A stretch of DNA of 33,608 nucleotides, from the IMG/VR virus record IMGVR_UViG_3300028394_000019, positions 1 to 33,608 of that record. One strand, given 5' to 3'. Source of the DNA: a virus. The notes under the pieces were generated by a model. The model worked only from the letters and a program-made list of their open reading frames with translations, made no database searches and had not been told where the DNA came from. Made by a program: the position numbers and the translations under genes. Positions 1 through 7,304 of the stretch are shown here, in pieces (within the stretch, counting starts at the first letter, position 1; each line of letters opens with the position of its first letter).

Positions 1-127
1 TAGTGAAGTCTTTAGAATCGCAGCTGGAGATGCTCAAAGAATTAAATTCCTGGTCGAAAGGCCAGTCTATGAATACTATCTGATTTATTCAACTTGGATA
101 ACTGAGCAGAAGTCTAAGAGGAGTCAG
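1..127. repeat. Terminal direct repeat (copy 1), circular-genome overlap
   Basis: These 127 bases are identical to 33482-33608. An exact end overlap of this size is what a short-read assembler leaves on a circular or circularly permuted molecule, and 127 is a common largest k-mer setting. A true short terminal repeat is possible but less likely, because the repeat lies inside a coding region that reads straight through the junction. The unique length is 33,481 bp. Confidence 0.95.
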
Positions 128-133
128 AAGTAA
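2..133 (+). CDS. 3' end of tail-assembly chaperone gene, -1 frame extension (partial)
   Basis: This is the wrapped-around end of the gene that starts at 32815. Two frames are open here. The zero frame of the upstream gene stops at 81-83 (TGA). The -1 frame stays open to a TAA at 131-133 and encodes the C-terminus of a probable frameshift product, ending in a basic stretch TEQKSKRSQK. No start codon exists in that frame between its last upstream stop (33315-33317) and here, so it can only be expressed by frameshifting or as part of a corrected single frame. The extension fills the gap before the terminator ahead of the tape measure gene. Confidence 0.65.
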   Translation, partial: SEVFRIAAGDAQRIKFLVERPVYEYYLIYSTWITEQKSKRSQK

Positions 134-170
134 GATACTTTTTTTTTATGTGTTTCATTTAAGTTCAAAG

Positions 171-195
171 AGCCTCCCAAATTGGGGGGCTTTTT
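171..195 (+). terminator. Intrinsic terminator after the tail-chaperone gene
   Basis: AGCCTCCC (171-178) pairs with GGGGGGCT (184-191) through one G-U wobble, and the stem runs into a T5 tract (191-195). It lies 37 bp past the end of the frameshift extension. It separates the packaging/chaperone transcript from the tape measure promoter. Confidence 0.8.
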
Positions 196-207
196 ATATT
201 AACTTTG
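182..207 (+). promoter_or_regulatory. Bacteroidota-type promoter for the tape measure gene
   Basis: TAACTTTG at 200-207 matches the Bacteroidota -7 consensus TAnnTTTG exactly. A TTG sits at 182-184 within the loop/3' arm of the terminator, with a short 15-bp spacer, so the -33 element is weak. Transcription would start near 211, giving a leader of only about a dozen A-rich bases before the ATG at 224. Confidence 0.6.
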
Positions 208-223
208 TGACAAATAGAAGAAC

Positions 224-2659
224 ATGGCAATCTCAAGTAACGATATAAAAATTAAGTATGTCATTGATGACTCTGAGCTAAGGAAGGCAGCCACCAGCTT
301 TGATAAGCTGACTCAGGAAGAGCAGGATGCTATTGCTTCAATGAAGAAGCTTAACACCGAGTTAGGCAACACAGGAAAGAAGGCAGGCGAGACAGGAGAT
401 AAACTAAGCAATGCCTTTGATAAGGGCAAAGAAGGTGTTGGAGGCTTTAGTAAGAGCTTAGGTGGTCTTGGGCCAGCCATTGCAGGAGCATTCACAGTGA
501 CTGCTGTGCTTGGCTTTGCTAAGGCTGTGTTTGATACTACTGCTAACTTTGAGAAGCTTGGTGCAGTCCTTAAGAATACTTTGGGCAGTGGGGCGCAGGC
601 ATCACTTGCTCTTGAAGGAATCAAAGAGTTTGCTAAGACTACACCTTTTGCAGTTGAGGAACTTACTGCATCCTTTGTAAAATTAGCTAACCAAGGTTTT
701 ACACCTACTACCGATCAACTTAGAAAGCTTGGTGATTTAGCAAGTTCTACTGGAAAAGGATTTGACCAATTGACTGAAGCAATTATTGATGCTCAGACTG
801 GAGAGTTTGAGAGGCTCAAGGAGTTTGGCATTAGGGCAAGCAAATCAGGGGATCAGGTTAAGTTTAGCTTTAAGGGTGTAGAAACACAGGTCAAGTTTAA
901 CAATGAGGCAATTAGGCAATATATTACATCTCTTGGAGACTATGAAGGTGTTGCTGGTGCTGCCGCTGCTGTTTCAGGCACTTTAGGTGGTAAGGTTAAT
1001 AACTTGGGAGATGCTTGGGATAGCTTTTTGAACTCAATTGGCACTCTGTTAAAACCTACACTAACAGCAGCACTTCAAGTTACTGCTGACTTTATGGATG
1101 ACATAAATAAGCTATTTAAGTTAGGCACAACAGGGGCGCAGGATGTTGAGCAGGCAGAACTTAATGCATTCAAAGGCTTTCAGTCTAAAACTAAGACAAT
1201 GACCGACCAAATGCTTGAGAATGTCTTAAAGAAAAATTTAAAAGATTTAAAGTTATTTGAAATAGAAGCGGCTGAGCTTAATAAAAAAATTGAAAAAGAG
1301 GGTGCTTCTGATATCCCTTTTATATTAGAGAGAACTCGTTTAGAAAAAGAAAGGCTTAAGCCTATCCTTGAGCAAATAGCAGTCTACAAGGGAGAAAATG
1401 CTGCCATCAATGAGCAGATAAAGCTTAGGAATGACAATATCGCAAAGACTGTCAAGGTTACTGCTGAGTTTTTGGCTGAGCAAAAGAAAGCTGCTGATGA
1501 GCAGGCTAAGGCTGATAAGAAGGCTTATGAAAGTAGGCTAAAGATTCTTGAGCTTGAGAAGCAGCAGCAAGTCTTGATGGCTCAAATTAGGAATGATAAG
1601 TTGGGTGAAATTGGTGCTGAAAAGGTTTACCAAGAGGCAGTCTATAATCTTAAGAAAGAATATAGCCAAAAAGCAATAGGCATAGGTGAAAATGAGGTTA
1701 ATGTTGCCAAACTTCAAAGGGATAAGGCAGCCAAAGATTATGAGGATGCTGCTGACAAAGAACTTCTAACCACAAGAACAGTAAAAAATACTGTGGCTGA
1801 AGAGGATCAAAAGCTTTATGACAAGAGACTTGCCCAAATGAAAAAGTGGCAGAAAGACTATGAGGCAGGATTAGCAGAAGAAGTTAGATTAAAAAAAGTA
1901 GCAGAGGATAGAAAGGCTCAGGTGGAGCAAAAAGCAAATGAACTTACTCAAACATTAGTTTTTGGGGCATTTGATTTGTACCAGCAATACACAAACAAGG
2001 AAATAACTCTACTCAATAAAAAGTATAATGAAGAAGTAAGGCTGGCAGATGGGAATCAACAAAAGATTGATGAGCTTACTCAGCAGAAGAATGAAAAAGA
2101 GAAGGAGTTAAAATTAAAGCAGTTCAGAGCAGATCAAGCAGCTGCTGCTGCAAGAGTAATGTTTCAGTTGGCTCAAGAGGTTATGAAATATGCTGTTTCG
2201 AATCCTCCAGCAGCAGTACTTGCAGGCTTTATTGCAGCAGCTCAACTTGGACTTATTGCAGCTCAGCCTGTTCCTGAGTTCGCAGAAGGAACTAAAGGCA
2301 AGCCATTCAAAGGAGGTAAGGCAATGGTTGGAGAAAGAGGTGTTGAGAAAGTAGTTACTGAATCCGGTAAGGTCTACTTCACTCCACCAACTGCTACTCT
2401 GATGGACTTACCTAAAGGCTCTCAAGTAATTCCTAATCATGCACTAAGTAGGCAGGAGGTTTATTGGGGCAGTATGCAATCGGGCAGACAGGCAAGCAGT
2501 AGTAGCCCAATGATTGGCAAACTGGATGAGCTTGGAAGCATCCTAAAAGGATTGCCCATCACTCAGCTCAACATGGACGAGAGAGGCTTTGAGAAGTTCA
2601 TTAGAACACCAAGAAGGACAACTAAGATTCTTAACAATAGGTTTAGGTCAGAGAATTAA
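224..2659 (+). CDS. Tail tape measure protein
   Basis: This 811-residue protein is predicted to set tail length and to be ejected with the DNA. Visible features: an N-terminal glycine-rich hydrophobic segment around residues 80-105, a second hydrophobic Ala-rich segment around 655-685, and long Lys/Glu/Gln-rich coiled coil between about 330 and 640. The C-terminal FAEGTKGKPFKGG and VGERGVEKVV pattern is typical of tape measure proteins. It is the longest coiled-coil protein in the window and follows a frameshifting chaperone gene, which is the classical position. At about 1.5 A per residue the tail would be roughly 120 nm (inference). The start follows a promoter directly; no Shine-Dalgarno sequence is seen. 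Confidence 0.93.
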   Translation: MAISSNDIKIKYVIDDSELRKAATSFDKLTQEEQDAIASMKKLNTELGNTGKKAGETGDKLSNAFDKGKEGVGGFSKSLGGLGPAIAGAFTVTAVLGFAKAVFDTTANFEKLGAVLKNTLGSGAQASLALEGIKEFAKTTPFAVEELTASFVKLANQGFTPTTDQLRKLGDLASSTGKGFDQLTEAIIDAQTGEFERLKEFGIRASKSGDQVKFSFKGVETQVKFNNEAIRQYITSLGDYEGVAGAAAAVSGTLGGKVNNLGDAWDSFLNSIGTLLKPTLTAALQVTADFMDDINKLFKLGTTGAQDVEQAELNAFKGFQSKTKTMTDQMLENVLKKNLKDLKLFEIEAAELNKKIEKEGASDIPFILERTRLEKERLKPILEQIAVYKGENAAINEQIKLRNDNIAKTVKVTAEFLAEQKKAADEQAKADKKAYESRLKILELEKQQQVLMAQIRNDKLGEIGAEKVYQEAVYNLKKEYSQKAIGIGENEVNVAKLQRDKAAKDYEDAADKELLTTRTVKNTVAEEDQKLYDKRLAQMKKWQKDYEAGLAEEVRLKKVAEDRKAQVEQKANELTQTLVFGAFDLYQQYTNKEITLLNKKYNEEVRLADGNQQKIDELTQQKNEKEKELKLKQFRADQAAAAARVMFQLAQEVMKYAVSNPPAAVLAGFIAAAQLGLIAAQPVPEFAEGTKGKPFKGGKAMVGERGVEKVVTESGKVYFTPPTATLMDLPKGSQVIPNHALSRQEVYWGSMQSGRQASSSSPMIGKLDELGSILKGLPITQLNMDERGFEKFIRTPRRTTKILNNRFRSEN

Positions 2660-2683
2660 TGTTTGGTTTAGATAGAGGAAAGA

Positions 2684-2710
2684 GGGGTAGCATTGCTATC
2701 CCTTTTTTTT
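2684..2710 (+). terminator. Intrinsic terminator after the tape measure gene
   Basis: GGGGTAGC (2684-2691), a 3-base loop and GCTATCCC (2695-2702) form an 8-bp stem with one G-U pair. A T8 tract follows at 2703-2710. It lies 24 bp after the tape measure stop codon. Confidence 0.85.
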
Positions 2711-2721
2711 GCCTAAATTTG
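2693..2721 (+). promoter_or_regulatory. Bacteroidota-type promoter giving a leaderless transcript
   Basis: TAAATTTG at 2714-2721 is an exact TAnnTTTG -7 box. The TTG at 2693-2695 is 18 bp upstream and lies in the loop of the preceding terminator hairpin. The next gene's ATG is at 2726, four bases after the -7 box, so transcription probably begins at or next to the A of the start codon. The mRNA would be leaderless. Confidence 0.7.
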
Positions 2722-2725
2722 AACC

Positions 2726-5002
2726 ATGGCAGGATGGAGTTTTTTTCTTAATAACACTGAGGTAGAAGAACCTATTGGCTGGGATGCCATTGAGTTCACA
2801 GCCATCAGGATGGAATCACATGGCATAGATCAGCCATTCTCCACAGAGATGCGATTCTATGAGAGAGGAGCTACTTTAATTAAGGCTCTTTATGACCAAT
2901 ACTTTATTAATGCCGAAATAACCATCCAAATTACTTCAGATGTAGGCTACAATGGTCAGCCTTATCAATTTGATGGCATGCTTAACCTTGCCATTTATCA
3001 AGAGCATAATGTATGCGACACAGATAGCTGGGAGATAACTGTTGGCATTATTGATGACTCATTCAGGGAGCAGTTTAAGGCTCGGCAGGATGTAGACATT
3101 GACCTAACAGCAATTAAAGACCTAAATGGTGATTCTATTGCTGCTTTGACCGAAAAAGAAATAAGACTGCACAGGCAAGACCTATATCTTCAATCCAATG
3201 GCAAGAATTTAGCAGATAGTTCTACCTACACTTACAATGGCCCACTTGGTGCAATTGCTCAGAGGTTTGCTGTTGTGCCAACTTATTGGCAGCAGAAGGA
3301 CTTTACTAATAATTATGGAAGTGCATTTGATACTAATGTAATCTTTGTTACAGGGGCTAACTGGGAAACCACTCCTATTTTTAAAAACAATAGCACAATT
3401 ACAAGAACCTTAACCTATGAGGTAACCATTGATTTCACTCTTACAAGTAATGATAGCGGAGGAAACATTCAAGAGGCTTTAGCTTTTGTATTGTTAAATG
3501 GGAATACTGCTGTAAGCTTCACAAACCTTGAAATAGTTGATTTGCTTCCACTTCAGGTATTTAATATAACCAATACCTATACAGGCTCAATTTCTATTCC
3601 TGTTGGCTATACCATCTCTCTTTTCTTTATCCAAAACACATATAGTACAGTCACTGCTGCTGTTACTGTTGATATTGAAAAAGGCTACACTATAAACTTA
3701 AACGAAATCAACTCAGGAGAATATGCCTCAACTGCCAACTGCTTAACAATTGAGCAATGGCTTAAGAGAGCAATCTACATGATGACTGGTAGCAATAATA
3801 AGTTGCTATCAGATGTGTTTAGTGAGGCTGATGGCGGTTGCTATTGGAATAATGCCTTGACCAATGGCATAAGAATAAGACAAGGAGAAAATCAAGAAGG
3901 GCTAAGTGCTTTATCCACAACATGGAAAAAGACTTTTGAGGCACTTGATAGAATCTTCTGCCTCGGATGGGCATTTGAATGGACTGGGACAGAATGGAAG
4001 ATTAGAGTTGAGCCAAGAGAATATTTTTATCAGAATATCATCAGCCAAACCTTTAACAACATTGGAGAGGTGACATCAATGGCTAAGGTTGATATGCTTG
4101 CTAATGCTATCCAGTTGGGATTTACGGAAAAATGGAAGAACATCCAACTATCAGGAACTTTTGCAATTCACACCGATAGGAATTATTTTGTTAATAATAG
4201 GGCAATGGCCGAAAACTCATCAGGCAAGCTTGACATCAGGACGGAGATAATAGGTGAAGGTTATGCAATTGAATTTAGCAGGAGGTTATCAGACATTAGT
4301 TTCGGAGGTGCTACATCAGATAGGCCTAATGACTATGAGACATTTATTATTTGGCTTAACAGACAAACCATTGAATTAGCAACTGTCCAAGACAGTGCCT
4401 TTAATTTACCACAAGCAACTGGGGCAGTTACATTCCTTCCTGGAACTGTTAGCCTGCCAAGTAATTTGATTAACTTTTCAAGTAGTCCTTTAAATAACCT
4501 TTACAACATTTTCCATACTCCGGCAAGGATTGCACTTAGATGGTGGAAGGTTCTTGGCATGCACACCTATGGCGTTACTAATCCGAAGCTTCAGTTTCAG
4601 GTTGGAGAATATCAAACAACTTATAGCAGTTACATTTCAGATGCTCTTGAGCCATGCCAGCAGTATTGTGATGAATGCACACTTTTTGAGAATGGAAACA
4701 TTGATCCAACATTTATCAGGCCATCAGAGGTAGTTTATTTATTCAAGCCTATCGGTGTTGAATTTAGTTATCCGCAAAGTCTCTGCGATTTCTTAACTTT
4801 GAGCCAAGATGAGCAATACCGGAAAGTCAGGCTCACTTCAGGCAGTTTGGATATTCAGGGATTTATCACTGAGGCCACCAATCAACCTGAGGATGCTTCC
4901 GGAGGTACTACTAAGTTCACACTTCTTCAGGCTAATCAACTTGCAGCAACAGGCGCAGCATTTGACACAGGCTTTGATGATGGTTATCAAATTGGAGATT
5001 AA
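2726..5002 (+). CDS. Putative distal tail / tail-tip (baseplate) protein
   Basis: A 758-residue acidic, beta-rich protein directly after the tape measure, where siphoviruses carry distal tail and tail-associated proteins. The first 110 residues look like a jelly-roll start (MAGWSFFLNN onward, with alternating hydrophobic strands). The middle (about 220-330) is rich in Thr/Asn/Ser, as in carbohydrate-binding beta sandwiches. The last third has several Cys residues (CQQYCDEC near 645). No catalytic motif is seen. The identity rests mainly on position and composition; it could equally be a receptor-binding baseplate component. Its stop codon overlaps the next start (TAATG). Confidence 0.55.
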   Translation: MAGWSFFLNNTEVEEPIGWDAIEFTAIRMESHGIDQPFSTEMRFYERGATLIKALYDQYFINAEITIQITSDVGYNGQPYQFDGMLNLAIYQEHNVCDTDSWEITVGIIDDSFREQFKARQDVDIDLTAIKDLNGDSIAALTEKEIRLHRQDLYLQSNGKNLADSSTYTYNGPLGAIAQRFAVVPTYWQQKDFTNNYGSAFDTNVIFVTGANWETTPIFKNNSTITRTLTYEVTIDFTLTSNDSGGNIQEALAFVLLNGNTAVSFTNLEIVDLLPLQVFNITNTYTGSISIPVGYTISLFFIQNTYSTVTAAVTVDIEKGYTINLNEINSGEYASTANCLTIEQWLKRAIYMMTGSNNKLLSDVFSEADGGCYWNNALTNGIRIRQGENQEGLSALSTTWKKTFEALDRIFCLGWAFEWTGTEWKIRVEPREYFYQNIISQTFNNIGEVTSMAKVDMLANAIQLGFTEKWKNIQLSGTFAIHTDRNYFVNNRAMAENSSGKLDIRTEIIGEGYAIEFSRRLSDISFGGATSDRPNDYETFIIWLNRQTIELATVQDSAFNLPQATGAVTFLPGTVSLPSNLINFSSSPLNNLYNIFHTPARIALRWWKVLGMHTYGVTNPKLQFQVGEYQTTYSSYISDALEPCQQYCDECTLFENGNIDPTFIRPSEVVYLFKPIGVEFSYPQSLCDFLTLSQDEQYRKVRLTSGSLDIQGFITEATNQPEDASGGTTKFTLLQANQLAATGAAFDTGFDDGYQIGD

Positions 5003-7095
5003 TGCCTACTAATTACAACAGAGCCAATCTAATCACCGAGAGTGCAACACTCTTCCCCGACAACAATAGCCAACTAATTTCTCCTGCCGATTTAAGGTCT
5101 TGGCTTGACGATGGCACTACAAGCTTTGTAACTCAAAAGGACAAATCAACTCTTGAGAATGCAATCTTTGAAAATCAAGGATCAACATTAGCAGCAGGAG
5201 CAACAGTAGACCTAAATGCTGCAACCGGAAACTATTTGCACATTTCAGGCACAGGAACAATCAATTCCTTTGGCACTTGTCCGGCAGGCGCAAGGTTCAT
5301 CTTAATGTTTGAAGCTGCTGCGACCTTGACCTATAATTTGACAAGCCTAATAATCCCGGGAGGAACTAATAAGACAGTAGTAGCAGGAGACTGCTGCATG
5401 ATTGTCTCTGAAGGCTCAGGAAATTGGAGGATTGTTGGCTACTTTGTCGGTGCAGGAATAGGTGCAGGAACAATAACCGGAGTAACTGCTGGAACTGGTT
5501 TATCGGGAGGAGGTACAAGTGGAGGGGTAACTTTAAATCTTGCCAACACAGCTGTAAGTGCTGGTCCTTATACTAATGCAGATATCACGGTTGATGCCCA
5601 AGGCAGAATTACTTCTGCAAGCAGTGGCACTGCTGGAGGGGTTACATCTGTAACAGCAACAACTCCATTATTATCATCAGGAGGCGCAACACCTGACATA
5701 AGCATTCCACAAGCAACTGCATCCGTTGATGGCTATTTGGACAATGCTGATTTTAGCACATTTGCAGGAAAGCAGGATGCTTTGATAAGTGGCACTAACA
5801 TTAAGACTGTCAATTCAACATCATTACTTGGCTCAGGCAATGTAGCAGTGGGAACGGTAACAAGCATAACGGCAGGCACTGGATTAAGTGGAGGCACAAT
5901 AACTTCATCAGGAACTATTGACCTTGCCAACACAGCCGTAACTCCGAATAGCTATACCAATGCAGACATAACAGTAGATGCCCAAGGCAGAATTACTGCT
6001 GCTTCCAATGGCACTGGAGGAGGAGGTACTCCAGGAGGAGCAAACGGAGAATTCCAATATAAAAGTGGAGGCTCTTTTGCCGGAGCTGCGGAATTAAAAT
6101 ATGCAACTGGCTTTGTTGTGGCTCATACTCCTAAAATTGGAGATAGCAATACTACTGGTCACTTCCACATGCACAATGCAAGTACTGCGCCTACTGGTAT
6201 CAATAATTACCTGACAATGTTTTGGCAGTCTGCCACAAGAGCATTAGGGTTTAGGTCTGAAACCGATGCCAATGAGACTTACATTCAATTAACTGCTCCA
6301 ACTGCTGATAGAACTATTACTCTGCCTGATGCAAGTGGTAATGTAGTCCTTGACACATTAACTCAAACACTTACCAATAAGACACTAACATCTCCATCAT
6401 TAACAACCCCTGCCATCACGACTCCGGCAGTAACTGGGATAGCAACCTTTGGCAATGGCACAAGTGCAGGAGAGATAAGGCTTCTTGAGCCTTCAGTAAG
6501 TGGAAGCAATTATGTAGCTATAAAGTCTCAGGCAATGGGTTCTGATTGGGATTTAACTTTACCAAACTCAGGAGGAACTGCTGGTTATGCTCTTACAACA
6601 AATGGATCAGGAAGTACAACTTGGACTAATGTAACTCCAATAAGTCCAGGTAAATTTCTTAGAACTACAACTCAAGCAAGTACAACAAGTGCAACAGAAG
6701 TTTTAATTCAGTCACTTTTAATTCCTGCAAATACCTTTACATCTGGAGATAGCTTTACAATTTCTATTGCTATGATAATTCCAAGTGGAAGTAATGCAGG
6801 TGCTACTGCAACAAATTTGAGAATTAATACTTCTGCTTCAATTAGTGGTTCATCATCAATTTTTTCCTCGTCTGAAGGTTCAGGTGTAATATATCCAAAT
6901 TTCTCAGGGAAATTTTCAATTGATACATTTTCAGGATCAACTTATACTAGATATGGGTCAATTGCTTCATATGTAACTCCAACACAGACACTTACAACAA
7001 TAGACTGGACACAAAATCAGTATTTAATTGTTTCAGGCGCAGTAGCTAGTCCAAGAACTAAAACATTTTTACAATTAATTATAACTCCTCTATGA
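5002..7095 (+). CDS. Tail fibre protein with beta-repeat shaft
   Basis: This 697-residue protein is very rich in Gly, Thr, Ser and Asn. It contains two copies of a shaft repeat with the signature TNADITVDAQGRIT (about residues 160-212 and 286-340), a motif common in phage and prophage fibres. Next comes DRTITLPDASGNVVL (about residues 435-450) and a Ser/Thr-rich C-terminus that is the likely receptor-binding or trimerising end. The first 60 residues (MPTNYNRANL onward) are probably the particle-attachment part. It overlaps both neighbours by a few bases, so translation is probably coupled. Function: host adsorption. Confidence 0.75.
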   Translation: MPTNYNRANLITESATLFPDNNSQLISPADLRSWLDDGTTSFVTQKDKSTLENAIFENQGSTLAAGATVDLNAATGNYLHISGTGTINSFGTCPAGARFILMFEAAATLTYNLTSLIIPGGTNKTVVAGDCCMIVSEGSGNWRIVGYFVGAGIGAGTITGVTAGTGLSGGGTSGGVTLNLANTAVSAGPYTNADITVDAQGRITSASSGTAGGVTSVTATTPLLSSGGATPDISIPQATASVDGYLDNADFSTFAGKQDALISGTNIKTVNSTSLLGSGNVAVGTVTSITAGTGLSGGTITSSGTIDLANTAVTPNSYTNADITVDAQGRITAASNGTGGGGTPGGANGEFQYKSGGSFAGAAELKYATGFVVAHTPKIGDSNTTGHFHMHNASTAPTGINNYLTMFWQSATRALGFRSETDANETYIQLTAPTADRTITLPDASGNVVLDTLTQTLTNKTLTSPSLTTPAITTPAVTGIATFGNGTSAGEIRLLEPSVSGSNYVAIKSQAMGSDWDLTLPNSGGTAGYALTTNGSGSTTWTNVTPISPGKFLRTTTQASTTSATEVLIQSLLIPANTFTSGDSFTISIAMIIPSGSNAGATATNLRINTSASISGSSSIFSSSEGSGVIYPNFSGKFSIDTFSGSTYTRYGSIASYVTPTQTLTTIDWTQNQYLIVSGAVASPRTKTFLQLIITPL
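5476..5640 (+). repeat. Fibre shaft repeat, copy 1
   Basis: Coding repeat of about 165 bp inside the fibre gene. It resembles 5857-6020, and both copies encode a GTGLSGG ... LANTAV ... TNADITVDAQGRIT block. Confidence 0.75.
5857..6020 (+). repeat. Fibre shaft repeat, copy 2
   Basis: Second copy of the fibre shaft repeat. The stretch encoding DAQGRIT is identical to copy 1 at the DNA level, while the flanks have diverged at third positions. This suggests an old duplication under protein-level selection. Confidence 0.75.
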
Positions 7096-7304
7096 TAGAA
7101 TTAATTTTTACAAATAGCCTATTGAGTTGGAATGGCAACTTATTTCAAGTTATTGATTCTTATCAAGATGGTAATGTTAATGCGAATGTAAGACTTGTAA
7201 ATGATGACAATAATTTTTGGGTTTTATTCTTAGCTAACGAAACTACCATCAACGGAGTCCTTCAGACCTCTGCTCAAATGATAATTGACACACTCAATGC
7301 CTAA
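7092..7304 (+). CDS. Small hypothetical protein in the tail module
   Basis: A 70-residue protein with mixed beta-strand character (IELIFTN, NLFQVIDSY, VRLVNDDNNFWVLFL). Its start overlaps the fibre stop codon (ATGA) and its end overlaps the next gene by 8 bases, so it is firmly part of the tail operon. Small proteins directly after fibres are often fibre chaperones or fibre-associated caps. Nothing in the sequence proves that here. Confidence 0.6.
   Translation: MIELIFTNSLLSWNGNLFQVIDSYQDGNVNANVRLVNDDNNFWVLFLANETTINGVLQTSAQMIIDTLNA

Noticed and set aside
139-147. T9 run before the tape measure promoter, considered as a second terminator or slippery site
   Set aside because: No hairpin precedes it and it lies after the last stop codon of both chaperone frames, so neither role is supported.
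313-624. Open - strand frame of about 100 codons opposite the tape measure gene
   Set aside because: It is antisense to a well-supported coding region, rich in Pro/Ala/Ser as expected from a complement of helical coding DNA, and has no promoter or start context.
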